From NCBI GenBank assembly GCA_013397935.1, contig VZRN01005629.1, forward strand, positions 434,001 to 498,000: a stretch of DNA of 64,000 nt, written 5' to 3'. Position numbers and translations under genes: made by a program. Shown here in pieces: positions 34,871 to 49,300 of the stretch (positions are counted from its first letter, which is position 1; the number at the start of each line of letters is the position of its first letter). Source of the DNA: Dasyornis broadbenti. Taxonomy: Eukaryota > Chordata > Aves > Passeriformes > Dasyornithidae. The notes under the pieces were generated by a model. The model was given only the letters and a program-made list of their open reading frames with translations. It had not been told where the DNA came from and made no database searches.

Positions 34871-37800
34871 GTTAGGAATGTTAAGGGATAACGTGTCAGG
34901 CAAGTTACTGTCATGGACCCCCAAAAGGTGGCTCTCAAAAGTGCTGCTTCTGCCTTTCAGAGCGGCAGAATTGTCTCTGGGGAAGTTTCCTAACATTGGT
35001 TGGCAAATAGAGCGAAGTCTTGAAACCGGTAATGCTTGCATAAAGTAACTGCCTGAATTTTCAGGGGTAATAAAATCAACCTTGGTCTGTGTGTCAGTCA
35101 GAGTCTTGACAAATTTCATATACAGACCAGACAGTCAGTGTAGAATATCCGACTTTTTATTTATTTATTAACAGAGCAGTTAACATAGGAAAATGCTGTT
35201 TTGCTGAGAATAACACACTTTTACGTGTTAAAACTTAGTGTAAGATTTTAAAGAACTAGAGACCAGAGGAAGCACTTCAGCACTGCCACCCTTGTAATGT
35301 TGTTGTCTTCTGTTCTATCCCATCACTTACCATATAGGCTGAATATACGGTACCTGACAATGACTGTACATGGACAATGCAGGCATTAGAGTAAATTCTT
35401 CATGTCCTAAAATGAAAACATAGAAAACGTTTGAGAAATTTTATCTGGAATTTTCACAGAACTAAATTCAAATTTTTTAACTTTTGGTTGATATTAAGAA
35501 TTACAGTTAATTTCAAAGTATTTATTTTCTTTGTGCTGGAAGATCCATTTTCTGTCCCTATCTGCAACAATAGTTGAGCAGATACTTACTTGAACTCTAA
35601 CAGTAGTGTCTGGAGTTTTGTTTTACTGTTTTAGTGTGTGGAAAGGTGTAAGACAATGTCTGTGTTTTTACCAAATGGAAAGAATTTCATCAGGAAATGT
35701 CTCCACTCCAAATACATCCAGGTTTTCTTTACTGCAATCAATACAGTTATTCACGGATTTCTGCTGCCACCTCTCTCGTGGCTATATTTAACATATGTCA
35801 TTGTACTGGGCTACATCGTTTTAAGAAGGTTGTTATTGTTGTACAGATATGTGCTGCAGTGAGGCCAGGGCCGAACACAGCCAGGGTGCTGTAGACATGT
35901 CTCCTGCTCCTGAAAACATAAGCAGGGTTGCTCTGTGTGTTGGGTTGTGCTGAGGGCTGGTTTACATTCCTGTAGTGGCTGAAGTTGGCCAGCTCAGCAG
36001 ATCATCCATGGTGTACATTCAGCACCTCACAGCTCTGCATAAATAATTGCTCAGATAATCTGCCTAGTTTGTGTGGTGCTGAAAACAATTTGCTTCAGCT
36101 GCTACTGATGCCTATGGCATTATATATTTGCTTGTTGGGATGACGTGTCTTCTGTTGATAGAACAGATTTATTTAATTTTATTTTTCAGGAATTTTGAGT
36201 CTTGCGAAATGAAGTGACCTTTTCTTTTAAAGGTCAGTGGTTACATAGATACAATTAGGGGCATCTTGGCTGATTTTGTTGACAGGGATGAACCAATGTA
36301 TATTTTACTGTAGTACAGTATATTTTATTTTTTCTCTCACTCATCTATTGTCTTCAGTTGGTTTTCTGTTGAAATGTGATGCTAGGCAGTAAACATACAA
36401 GATTTAAAGTGAAGATTGCTCCCAAGCTGAGCTTTAGGATTTTTGGGGTACATTATGGGTGCAACTACCCACAGTTTTCAAGAACTTCAGTAAAGAGTGC
36501 AGATCTCTGGCACCATCCAGAGGGCATTTGCCACTTTTTGCTTAAGTCCCAGTTGAATATTTGTTAACACTTGTAATTTTGAAGAGTCTTTGACAGTTAG
36601 GCATACAGATGCCATTAGTTTTGAGTGGAATTTGCTCCTTTTGGAAACCTCAACTGTGTGTCCTTCAGTGGGACAGATCCCTTCATTGGGATCACCATTG
36701 CTTCCCACTTATATTGTGTTGGGATGCCCTTGTTTCTCTCATGCATTTTCCCACCTAGTAGCCTGCCAGCATTACCTGCAAGAAATTTTATTGCTCCATT
36801 CTACAAACACAGTGTATAAATAACAACAAAAAGTCTGATCTATTGCATATTTTACTCAGAAAATGCTGCTGTGCACAGGATCTGAGGCCAGTGCCTGATT
36901 TATGTAGTTTGGATTTGGGATAGGTATCAGTGTTGTAGTTCCCTGTGCTGTGCTTCCTGGGGCAAGGCAGGGCATGAGAACATGGGCCAGGCACCCTGGA
37001 GCAGATCTCAACTGCAGAGAGCTGGGGCTGCTACGTCTGAGAGGCAGCAGTGCTTGATTTCTTCCCACAACGTTGTTCCAATAGGATGCACTTCACTAAG
37101 GCAGGGCTGTCTGAAAACTGACTTCAAATAAAACAGTGACATTTCTACCCAACTTTAGGTAGGAATTAAGTTAATTTTTAAACTTTTATCTGCCTACAGT
37201 TTTGATTTAATAGGCCAATGACGAATTGTGATTATATTCATTTCAGGTGTCATCCCTTTAGGGTAAAGCCATATTGTATGATTTTGAAAAAGAAGATAAA
37301 TGCAGAGATTATCACAAAAGTAATTTTTGTCATTTCAATTGCTCTGTTGCAAACTACAGATTGCAACTTGATAAGAAAATGGGATTGCAGCCATTTTTGA
37401 AATGCTGTCACACCTGTTTTTGTGGTAAGCCTTTGAACTCTGACAGGAAGAGAGCCCTCAGGCAAAGGAGGAACCCCCATGATATTTTGCTGAGGTTGGG
37501 CTGTAGTATGAATTTGAAATATCTGAGGGCTTTTTTCCCCATTATATTGTTTTAGATTTGATTAGGTTATAGTAATCCACCTCATAGTAATGCTGGAAAT
37601 CTGTAAAATAATCTGGTAAAAAGATCCCTGGTTTTCTCTGACCTCGGTACAAGTGTAATGCCTTGTAAATATGTATGAATATGCTGCCACATCTGATGAG
37701 GAAATGAAAGGTATGCCCGAGGCCTCACAAAGGGTTGGTGGCAGATCTACAATAAGAAATCAAGACCTCATCTCTTGGCTGCTTGAGTCTGCTCTCATTT

Positions 37801-40800
37801 GTCTGGATCCATGCTTTCTTTTCATTGAAGAAGACGTATCTGTCCACATTATCCACAGATAATACTACCTTTAGCCATTGCAGGTAGTCTCAGCAGTTTT
37901 GAAAAATTCCCAGTTATTTGCCAAGTGAATGGAAATCTAGAGCTGCTGGCTGGCTCTAAAATGGTGATGGAAGGGTGTGTCGAGGAGTTTGAATAAGGTC
38001 AGCAGTTCATTTTGTGTATGTGCATGCATCATTCATCTTTACCAAAACCCAGTCATGTTTTTCTGGGTTGCCAGGCCTGGTGTCCCAGCCTGGCTGGGAT
38101 CAGAGCCCCAGCCCATGGCTTGAGCTCTTCCACAGGAGAAGCTGCTGGGGACAGTGCAAAGACGAGCAGACCTGATTTGTAGAAGCAACTCAATTCCTCA
38201 TGTTTTCAACTTGATCACCTAAACACTATTAACAGTATTACCTTAACTGTCCCCTCCTTTTTTAAATCAGCTGACTAAGCCTGGAAGTGGAAGAATGACT
38301 TTCATGCTTGAAGTGATATGGTTATTGCAGTAAGGATTTTACTAAATTCACAGCTGGCTGTGGTTTGCATAGTGAGCATAAATTAAGTTCAGTGAGCTCT
38401 GCTGTGTTACCTCCCTGACGTAAAAGCTACATCAGACAGAAACACTTAAATACACCCTGCAGAAATCCCAAACAAGTCCTCTCCTGCTAAGCACTCTGTG
38501 TAGGTTGGTTTAAGTTATTAATAAGTTGCTTATCCTTGTTATTTACTGATATGTGGGCAGGCTGTTGGGATTTTGTGAGCTGCACAATTCCAATTGCTCT
38601 TGGCCACAATTTTTAATAACAGTATATAGAACATTTTAAGGAACATCTGTATAACCCTGAGCTGGCTTCATGGTTTAGGTGGCCATGGTGTGCCACATCA
38701 TCTGTGACAAGTGGTACCACTGGCTTCCAGCTGTTGGTTGTTGTTGGGAGGATATGAATAAGAACATGTTAATTGATAGTCTGAGTGATCAACTTTGCTC
38801 TGTTATTTTTGTATGAAGCAAAGTTAAGAGCTTTTGCATTACATATTAAGGTGTAGGAAGGCTTTACTTCTTTTTAGCCGGAGGTCTTTTTATCGCTTTC
38901 AGAATACTCTGTGATGGCATACTTCAGACTTCTGCTTGTACTGATATTCACACCTGACAGTAAAAAAGACGTGTAAATTAGGTTGTTTGCCTAACACCAC
39001 TGGGTTTTGTTTTGTATTTGTTTCTGTTTTTAAGCACTAGACCAAGCAGGATGGGGTAACTCTTAGTCTGCTGACTGGACTGGCCTTGCCTTTGGTCCCT
39101 TTGGGAGCAGAGCAGTGCAGAATATCTCTTCCTTCCCCCACTGCACTGTGCGCCTCCTGAATTAGTTCAGATTGCTTCCACCCCTGCCCTGAACATATCT
39201 AGTTACCTTCCACTGCTCTTTGCATCTTGTTCTTGATGCAGAAGTTGCCCAGAGCTTTGAGCTGTGGGTGCTACTATCCATCCATTATCTGGATGGAATC
39301 TCAGCAGTGTCTGATGTCAGCTCAGAAATATTTAAATATATTGTGGTGCAAAATTTTAGATCTGGTGTATGTAGTATGCATCTGTTTCATATTGTGAATT
39401 TCAATGGGCTTGATTGTTTGTGTCTGTTTGTTACAAAGAACTTGGAAAATACTATTCAAAATCTTATGGTTACACTAAAACTGTTGGCGGCCTCTTAAAA
39501 ACTGAAAAACAAATACCTCTGTTGTTTCATGCAGTGAAAAGAGAAAAATTCTGGCTAGTATTTTGCAGAACTATAGACTAAATGGTGTGTAAACAGGGAG
39601 ACAATGTGGCTGATGTTCAGCTAGTGTCTCAGGTTAGCTCTGTCTCGGCTGCATTTTGAGGTTTGCCTCTCTGGGTAACTGCTAATTTCAGGAGTCTGTC
39701 CCAGCTTCCTTTTCCTCACAGGCATTACTGCATGGGGTTCAGTCAAATTATTATTATTTTTTATTATTATTCAAGAAAAAGAAAAGCAAGACCCTGTAAC
39801 TTCATAACTGCTTTTAAAACCTCATAATCATTATTCGTTTAATTTGACTGACTCCCTGTGTAATAATCCCAAGTGTTAAGTGTACCCTGGTGTCACAGGT
39901 GAGAGCAGCCTGACAGGGAGCCGTGTCAGGGACACATTGTCTCTGTGCCCTGCTTCCCTTGGACGCTGCCGGAGCTCCCAGTGCCTGCTGGCAGCCGCAG
40001 CCAATGGCCTTCTTTCACCAAAGTGTCAAACTTGGCTGCAAGGCGCCTTTGGAAAGACACACTGCCTTTCTGCTGCACAAAGAAAATTGTTGCTCCTTAG
40101 GGAAATAACAAAGTTAGAGCCCTGGGACTGATGTTATAGGATGCTGGCACAGCGAGTATTTGCATTCTCAGAGCTCTCTGCCTTGCCATTAACAAGGACT
40201 GATTGTGCAGGACGAAAGGATTTGCCTTCAAGACCTGTTCAGCAGTGAGCAGAATTGCCATTAGAGTTTATTCACTGCCTGATACTTTTTCTTTTCCTTA
40301 AACACCATCAGCTGGCATACTTGGCTTTAAATTGGAAGGAAGTAGATTGCTGTAAAGTGATGTAATAATCTCCATGTTCAGTAAAAGTCTGATTTATGTA
40401 GCATTGTTTTCCTCCCAGGACGTACATGTGAAAGGAAAGAGCATTCTAATTGCTCTTACAGCCCATGCAGTAAGAAAGCGGATTTTGGAGAAGTTAATGC
40501 AAAAAGCAAAGTTACTGAGTAGTTAAAGGGATTTATGGAAATGTTAAGCATTTTACAAAATAGACTTTTTTGGCTCCTAATGAGGTGATCACTAACTCAT
40601 GTTAGTGAATGTAGAGGTCTCTCTTAAAATTTCATTTTTATTTTTTTCATGAGAAATTTAGGCTTAAGTCTTTCTTACATCCATAAGAAAGTTATTGAAG
40701 ACATAAGGGACTTGCTCTGGTAAATTCAGAGAAAGGTTTTTCAAAGCCGTTGTGGTGCAGAAGAGGAAGGAAAATAATCCAGTCCAGCTGAAGTTTTGTG

Positions 40801-43800
40801 AGATCATTGGCCAAAATCATTGCACTGTGTCTCCAGGTGGGGAGGGTGTGGACATCTTGAATAGTCACTTACTGCAGAAATACTCTGAAATGAAAACTTC
40901 GTATCTGTGGGTATAAATGGAGTGAAGGATTAAAACCTCTTAATGGTGAAGAGGCATTTTCGTTTCGTTATATCAGAATAGTGCTGAGCACATCAGTGTT
41001 TGAATGAATGAGTTCCAGTGTTTATGAAGAGTAAGGCTTTGTTTCTTCTGCAGAGAAGTACTTATTAATTACATGTTTCAAATCTTTATGGTATTTTTAT
41101 CTCTTCATCAGTGATCTCCTCATCTGGATCTTTCATTACTTCCAGAAAACCATCGCCAGGATTGATGCGAGCCAGACCACCCTGGCCTCTGCTCCTGTCC
41201 TCCTGAGGGCTGTCTGCAGGTTTTAGCTCTTAATTACAGTATTCTGAGTCGTCTCATTTCAACATTGTAACTCCTCCTTTTTAGGGTTTCATGTATTACT
41301 TTCCTCAGCTAGCAATCAAAAACTCAGAGGCTCATTTCCCTGCTTCCCTTTTCAGGAACGAGCTGTCTTTTTTAGCAGAACTGGAGGATAAGGCCCACCT
41401 ATTACTATTTAAAGATCCTGATTAGCACATGTTGAAGAAGGTCATGAAGTTTCTTAACCTTCAGTCCCTTAAAGCAGAGGTAAAGGGCTGTGCATAAATT
41501 AAATTTCTGCTTAGCTTAGAACAATGGTATTTCTTGCTTACTGAAATAGAGCTCACGCTATCTGAAGACAAGGCTATTTCAGGTGGGACAGGCTTTCTCC
41601 TGGCCATTAAAGAATGAATGGAGAGGATGTTTGGTTGCTTTCAAAAACATGTTTAAAAGCCAGTGACTGCTTTTTGATGATCCTTTCATTACAAAACTAC
41701 CCATTATACCCTTTCTAAAGTCAGGTCTGCTATTTTTAAATTCAAATTAAAAACATACCCAAGGTCAAATTCTGATATGATCCATGATAGTCATGAGCAG
41801 TGTCAGATCATAGATACAGGCATGATAGGGCAAGAGCAGCCTTAGCTCATATTCAAGAAGATTTACGTTTGTGTCCCCTAAAATTTTCAGTTTATTTTCA
41901 ATAAAAATAGTACAAATACATTAAATGTTTTCTTTTAAAAGTTTCTTAGTAGTAGTCTCTTTTAAACAAAGAAAGCTATTGCCTTAGAACTGAACACTCT
42001 TGATTACATTGATAGATTTTGCTGTGGAAATTTTGTATTTTAAAACTTGTTACCTCTCTAAAAATATAATTACTCTAGGAGGGAAATAATGTTGCAAGAC
42101 TGCATTATTTTTCAAATACAGGCATCTTGTTGTTTATAATTTGAGAGGTGCTTGATATACGTTGACTTTACTTAAAGGAACTGTTGCTCTCAGAAGCTAC
42201 CAAAAGAATGAGTTGAGGTGTGTTTCCTGTTAGATAAAACTGAATTTCCTATCTGCAGCCCAGCAGTCACCTGTCAGTTGCAGAATTGTTAGAATGAGAA
42301 ATACTTTCTTTAGATTTTTTTTGTCTGACACACTTGTGGCTGGTATGATATTGCCATTAGCAATATAATGTTCAGTAAATTATCTGCCTCTGACAGAGCA
42401 ACAGTGTTTATTTATGCTTTAGATCAGTGATGGTATCTTCAAGAAAAGGGATGTTGTATATGTAGCAATATTTTAATTTTTTTTTTTAACTAAGCCTGAA
42501 TGATCAATCTTTTCTCAGAAGTGCTGGTTTGTTCCAGCAAGTAGGAAACTTTTCCTTATGCTTGGGTGAGAACCTGACTGCAACTTCCCACTAGTTTACA
42601 GTTTCCATGTTGATGTACTTGAAGGTATCATGTCAAAAACTGAAGTATGTACTCCTCAGTTTTAATTACCACTCAAATTAAGCAAACAAACAAAACCCAC
42701 AAAAACCCCCAAACCAAACATTCATAAAGAAACAAACAATAAACCCGAACATCTCCTCTGGGAGTTTGGGATGTACTGGATTCATCCATTCTGCCTTTAG
42801 TTCTAGGTGAGTTTTTCTGTGCAGCTGAGGGCTCAAGATGTTGGGAAACACCCTTGAAATTTGTGAAAGTCATTCCTGTCCTGTCATATTTTTAATTTTC
42901 ACCATAGTAGCTCCCTGTCCCAGATATCGGCACTGACTTCTGACATAAAGTGCCCAGGGCCCATTTTTGTGGCCAAAGGCACCCTGAGTGTGAAAGAAAT
43001 GAGGGCTCTGTGCCTTTGCATTCAGTGATCCCATCTCAGCGGATTTCTTGGCTATGGAGGAGTTCCTGTCTGAAACAATGATGTGCTGTCTGCACCCCCT
43101 CTGTCTGTGTGCTCTTATGAATGCCGTGTGTTTTCCACTAACTAAAAGGAAGTTGTAGTTTCACAAGGACCTACTTGGCTTTCATTCCATAAGGAAGATA
43201 ATTTGTTTTGTTTTCTTGACTGGGTCAGCAATTATATCATAAAAAGGATATGGCTGCAGTGTTTAAAATGAATTAGCCAAAACATTTATCAAGCTACTGA
43301 GGTTTGATTACTGTAGATTTAGGCCAAAGGCTGAGCCTTTACAGCTAAATTAAATGCCTGTTTTTTCTATCAGCCATGACTCTGTTACATGGGGGTTAAA
43401 TTCCTCTGTGCCAAAATATGTTGATATGCTCATGGCACGTGTTCTGCTCTCAGCATAACCTGAGAATAGTGTAACTCTGGTCTCCTTGAGCAGCTACAGT
43501 ATTTATTTAGATGTTCTATTACAGGTTTTACAGAGAGCCTGTGTTAGCCTGTAAATTCAGCCTTCAGCCTCCACCAGACAAGATACTATGGAGGAAAACC
43601 TTTCAGCACTGGGTTCTAGATGCAACAATAAGGTGTTTGTTTATATGGTTTTTCAGGCTGCATTCCGAGATGCTAAAAGTGTAGACAGATTTCAAATGAT
43701 GATTTAATTGTTTACAAGTGAGTGTTTTCTGCAGCATACAAAAGAGATGAACTAATCCCCAAAGGCTTTTTGATATAACTTGAACAGATGATTTCCTGAC

Positions 43801-45272
43801 ATTGTTATATATCCTGGTTTAAGGCGATGAATAATTAGCTATTTAAGTTTCAAAAAAAAAATACCTTGAGAACTAGATGTCAGCTGAAAAGCTGTCAGTA
43901 AATTGGGAACAGCTTTGCATGTCAAGTTGATTATAGCAATGAATAAAAGGAATTACAGGAAAATGAACCATGCAGTGTGTAGTTTTTAACTTCAGTCTCC
44001 CCACAGCTTCTTCTGTCTCATTCTCCAAATTCCTAGGGTGCTTGTGATACTAGCAAGCTGTGGAGTTCCCTTTCACAAAATCCTTTACTGTAGGCAACTT
44101 TTTCTTACTATTTACTCCACTTCATCAATGTGCAGTGACTTGAAACTTTACATTCAAGGATTTCTCCCCTCCAGACCCAAGTGCCATTAATAGCATCTTT
44201 TGTCTGAGTTCTGAAATCTGGAAAGCCACTTAGTGCACAGCTTCAGTTCCAGGCAACTGCCTGGGATCAGGCAGGCATCTTAGCTGAGGACAGCAGGTTC
44301 TCCTCCCCTGCACATCCTGCAAGCTGCCATGTTTATCCTCCAGGAACAGAGGTTATTTTATGTTTTTCAGAGTGGATCAGAGGTAACAGAGCAGCTGCTA
44401 GGTCTGAGCCGAATGTTTGTGGGATGGTACTAAGTGAGTTGCAATAAAGGGTTGTGGGGCCTTTTATGCACAGCCAGAGCCCAAAACCGACCTAATGCTC
44501 TTGGTAAAAGGGTACTATGCATACAGGAGCTAATTAGGATCTTGTCATATCATTAAATGTGTGATGTGGAGCAAGGTTTGTTTAAGAACGGTTTGAAATC
44601 ATTGGGGTTGGGTATTGTTATTGTGTCCCATCTTAGTTACAACCACATTGGCATCAGCTCCTCAGTTGTTCATGTTGGAAATAAATGATCATTTTGGGCT
44701 GCAGTGATTTTCATAGTGGTGCAGCGTAAATACAGTAGCAGTGTGCATCAGTATAGGGATTCAGACCTGAGCTCCTGCAGTGTATTACTGAGTACTTGGC
44801 TGTTTATGAGGGGCTTAATGGCATCACATGAATGGATTGGTAGCTAAATGAAGGATTGACGAAGCTAATCTCTGTGAGAATCCTCTTTAATGAGTTAATG
44901 AGGTGTTCTTATGGGCTCCCTACACACACAGATGCTAATGAGAGTTTTTCTAACTTACCAAGTGATGAAACTTGGATCTGCATCCAGGCTGATAATAAAA
45001 ATGATGGATAGGTTCTGTTATTTGGGAAAAATATGTTTTAGTTATGGCATGAAAACTGCAGAAGGGAGCCAAAATTGCTGTTCTACCTGCATATTCTTTC
45101 TTTTCCTGTAGCTTATTGGCAGAACTCAAAGTCTAGTGCTAAACCCTCCGTACTTCCAAGCTGAAAATCAGCAGCTGTACTTAAAAAAACAAAAAGTTAC
45201 CTATTTCATCCTTAAGAGATCAGCATTAATAAATTTTGTGTTCAAAAATTTCATTCAAAGTTTTTCAAGAGG

Positions 45273-45292
45273 TTGTTTGTTTGTTTGTTTGT
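45273..45292. repeat. (TTGT)n microsatellite, five units
   Basis: Five perfect tetranucleotide units, followed by further T/G-rich sequence to about 45335. Ordinary simple repeat. Confidence 0.9.
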
Positions 45293-45507
45293 CGTGTCTG
45301 TTGTTTTGGGTTGGGAATTTTTGTTTGTTTTCTTTTCTCCTTCCCTGTCATAAAGATTGCAATGTAGTAAGTTCATGCAGAGAAAGTGTCTGGTCCTTTA
45401 TCAGGGACTTTAATCCATAATCCCACAATTTTTGAAGCTATATCAGGGAAATCATGAAAACACAACTTGGTGGGATTTAAGGCGTTGTCTTATTTTTACT
45501 GATGGGA

Positions 45508-45525
45508 TTTTTTTTTTTTTTTTTT
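45508..45525. repeat. T18 homopolymer
   Basis: Eighteen T after GATGGGA. No associated retrocopy recognised. Confidence 0.9.
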
Positions 45526-45874
45526 CCTGGCAGTGCCTGAAAAGGGAGGTCTCAGCCTTCCTCCTGTCAGTGCATTCCTGACATGTGCCAAGGGCTGCAT
45601 TGCTGCCACACATCTCATTTGGCTCTTGGGCAACACAAAGCTCTGTTTATTTTCAGGGTGGCCAGTGGAGGGGAGGAAATGTGCAGTGGCTGGGGCTGTG
45701 TGATTGGGGTGAGGGCGATGGATGACAGACAGCTGTGGCCTGTAGCATGTCACATCTGCCTGCCAAGGATCTGGGGGCAGGATCCTGGTGCTGGACATGT
45801 CCTCTTCACCTTATGGCAGCCTTGCATCCGTCAGACACAATTGAGCTTTAATGCAATCATCAGATTTTGTTGGC

Positions 45875-46300
45875 GTGCTCTTTAATCCTTGTTCCAGGTC
45901 ATTAATGAATTTGTTCAATATGACCTCCCCTCAGCTCAATACAGTGCCGTTTATCATTATCATTTGTTTACAGTCCTGCAGCCAGTTCTCAATTCCAGTG
46001 GTGTGCTTGCCCCTTCTCAAGTCTTTTTGAATTAATTTTTCAATTAGGATTTCATGAGACACAGATGCTGTCCGAAAATCCAGAGAATATGACCTCCACT
46101 GTGTTCCTTTAATCTACTTTCTCTGTAACTCTATCAAAGAACAAATAAAGCAATTAAATTTGTCTGGCAGGCTTTATTCTGTATGAATCTATACAGGCTG
46201 CTTCTCATTCTATTACCCTCAAGACTTTTAGTTAGATTTTCTTAACAAAGCTGACTTTCCCTTGTCTGTCCCCTTTCCCTCTGGAAAGACCCAGGGCTGT
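45875..46300 (-). mobile_element. Ancient CR1/L3-like LINE, reverse-transcriptase region relic
   Basis: The + strand reads as the reverse complement of a CR1-clade reverse-transcriptase region. CCAGGTCATTAATGAATTTG near 45895 matches the usual 'CCAGGTCATTAATGAATATG'. The block near 46049-46083 (CATGAGACACAGATGCTGTC) corresponds to the coding motif F-D-[ST]-V-S-H on the minus strand. Next come equivalents of the segments near 46125-46150 (CTCTATCAAAGAACAAATAA) and 46155-46200. A final GCTGACT block lies near 46250. Stops and indels are frequent, so it is long dead. The element is distinct from the young CR1 3' fragments and much older. Confidence 0.65.
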
Positions 46301-49300
46301 GCTCCTAGCCTCTTGGTGTCCTCAGTTTATTGTTTTGAAAGATCCTTCTCATGAGAAGAGCAGGATGGAAAGGCTCAGGGCATGACCCCGGTTCTGTGCC
46401 AGGCTGTGCCCCTCTCTGGAAGGGCCCCAGGTCGTTGCAGAAGGGTTCAGGAGGGCGAAGACCTGAAGCTACTGCTCACAGTAGTGTTTGACGGCTCCCC
46501 AGCATGGCTCTCACTGAACAGCCATGCTTTGCTCTGCTTTGAGAGCAGGGACTGCATGGGTGTCTTTTCCTATGTGCAGTGCAAAATCTGGTGAAAATGT
46601 GCTTTCTTTTTGTTGTTGTTGTTCTTGGGGTTATGCCAACACCACTTAAGCTGGCCCACCACCATATCTCTCTCTCTTCCGAGTGCTTTGATACAGATTT
46701 CCAGCTCAATTACATGTGACAGCTCCAGCTGCATCGTGCAGCCCTTGTGCTGACTGGCTGACTTCTGTTCACAGCGTAGCAGTGCCGGGCTCAACTTTGA
46801 AGCTGGTCCTGCCCTGTTTTCTTCAGATGCTCCTTTTACTTTGGAACATGTTTTTTTTACTGTGCAGGCTTTAATTTTCTTCTGGTAACTTGTCTGGAAA
46901 CGTCAAATGAGCCTGATCTTTGAATTTGGTCGTGGCCTTCCAGATTTTTTACACCATGTCCTGTTTCAGATAATATTCAGGCAGATTGTTCTTGTAACAG
47001 ATGATGACTGGAGTGGTTGTCTGACAGGACATTTTTTCCCTATAAATGCAATGCTTATACTCTCAACTGAATTAGTGTCTCCTTCCATGTGGTTTTTTAT
47101 GTAGCTTTTTAAAACACTTAGTTGCTCTATAAATATAGACTTCTCCAGCTCTATTAAAATGCTGCAAATGTTGCATAAGGATGTGTATATTTTTTTTTTC
47201 TATTTTTGCCTTTCCATGACTAAAACTACAAATAACCCACATCCATGAGTGTAATTACACTCAAAATCATACCCAGGCTGTACCTCCTGGGGTGCCTTCT
47301 TGGAGGCTGCTATAGCTGCATCTGCTGGGAAAGTGGGTATGAAATTGTGGTTCACAGCAGCGAGGGCGTGTGGGGCTTTAAAATATGAACTGGGGCATGG
47401 GGGGAAAAGATCTTTGTCAGTAGCATCCGGTACACTTTGCCATCTCTAAGCAACCCAATTATATTGATCCATTAGATTAGTGCTTCTTGTCTTTTTACAC
47501 ATTTGCATTTCATGCTGAAGTTCGTTTGCTGCCTGAAACAAACTGTGCAGTTTGTTAGAACAACTAAACAATGCAGCAATGCCGTGGTTCCTGCCAGCTC
47601 TTAATAAATTATTAAGGAAAGCAGGACAGTTGACCCTTGCTCTGAGTTGGTCAGATGTATCACTCTTAAGCACAGATTCGGAAAGTGGTGTTGGAGCTGC
47701 TGTGCTGTATTGAGGTGTCAAGGCTGAAAGGTAAGTGTGCCTGGAGTTATTGAGTTAAAACCTTAACTGTCTGTTGCTCGTATCTGTGAGACAGGGTGCC
47801 TGGCCTGGGGAGCTGACATATTCAAAATGTCAAGGCAGTGCTTGGACAGCAGCACCTCTGTGGCCAGACATATTTTACACATCTGGGGAAGCTCCCTGCT
47901 GCTATCAATGTGCCGCAGTCACCGGCCCTGGCTGTGTTCGCAGGTCTGTGCTGAGCTGGCTGCAACAGATACTTTTCAGGTGGTAAAAGACACCAAAGAC
48001 AGGAATAATTCCAGCTTCCTTTGTCACTGGAAGAGTATTTAATAGACAGAAGATTCAGTGCATGGCTTAAATGTTCAGTGAGATGGCATGGATTTATTTT
48101 GGGTCATGGTTTTTATGGATGTATTAGGGAGTTCTGGGCTACTTCTGGGCACTGACTGTTATTGCAAGCTAAGGAATAGTAGGTGTTGCTGCAGTTTAGG
48201 TTCTGTAAATGGCTATAGTCTTCTGTATGGTTCCAGCAGACAAGAGAATAGTTTTATCTTTATGGAACAGCAAGGAACAAGCAAGTCTTATATTTAAATA
48301 AGCTGCTCTTCCACTGCTGGATAAGCATGCGATTGTTCATTTGGGAGAAGACACAGACCCTCAGATTTTTTGGCTTTGGAGGAACTTCAAAACAGATTTA
48401 TTTTACAAGCCAAGGATTAGCACAGTTTGTACCAAAGCCATTAAAGACTGCAGTTGTTTCTGGTGGTGAAGTATCCAGAGCTGGGATAGGCAAGGGAGTA
48501 GAGGTGCTGGGGTAGACCTGTGTGTGAGGGAGTGTTTTGCTTGTCTAGAGCTTGTATTGTATGCTTAGGGGTGTTGAGCAAGACAGTACTTTTATGGAGC
48601 TGATAATGAAATTCTGCATATTAAATTTTGGTGGGTGTCCTGGCTTAAGATGCCCTCCCATTCTTTGCAGCGTCTCAGCAAATTAGATGAGAAAATGACG
48701 TTGTGTAAATATATTTTCACCCAGTGGTTCGGTTTTAGTTAGGATCAGTTCTGCAATTTGGCCACACAAACTCTTCATTTGTCAAAATTAGGGTCTGGCA
48801 GAAACCACGTGGGCTCAGGATGCTCCTGAAGAGCAGGTTGGTTAAGCTGTGCACCAGTGAGGCTGTTAGCAGGGAGTGCACTAATGGCAGCTCAGTGGTT
48901 TGGAGCAGCCTCTGCACGCTCTGGTGGCCCGAGAGCTCGCAGGAGCTGCAGGACCACCAGACACCTTTGCCTGGGGTTGCTCCACTCCACACGTTGTCAC
49001 TGCACTGCTTCAGAGAGGAGCCCCTGGCAGGTGGCTGCATCCTTCTCATCCTGGCTTCTGTGTGTGAGTTCTCCCCTCTCCTGGGGTTCAGTGCCTGTCA
49101 GTGCCACGCAGGGGTCAGAGAATGGGGCTGAGACCTGGGCTCGGTTCTGAACCACTTTCGCAGGGTGTGGCTGTCAGGCAATTGAGAAGCTGCTGCTGTC
49201 CTGCCCCAACACTGCAGTGGAACTGTGCTGTTGCTGGGGACATGAGTCCTTGCTGCTGGAGGAGGGGAGTCAGCAAGCAGGGCTCAGTTCCCAGAGGGTT

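Larger units (their letters stand above)
24626..45874 (+). other. XYLT1 intron 1, middle part (gene-free)
   Basis: About 21 kb of AT-rich intronic DNA without recognisable exons or RNA genes. The longest open frame is a minus-strand run of 160 codons at 34637-35119 in a GC-richer patch; it shows no known domain. Old repeat relics and small tandem duplications are listed separately. Simple-sequence bits include a G8 run near 25829-25836, an A-rich stretch at 26841-26868 and a TTA-rich stretch at 39748-39771. An A/C-rich stretch lies near 42677-42745. Confidence 0.65.

Noticed and set aside
34637..35119. 160-codon minus-strand open frame
   Set aside because: Lies partly in a GC-richer patch that lowers stop frequency; no domain, no splice or promoter support. 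The patch is reported as a compositional feature instead.
38083..38099. Palindrome TCCCAGCC-T-GGCTGGGA
   Set aside because: Eight-base arms of common GC-rich words; expected several times by chance in 64 kb.
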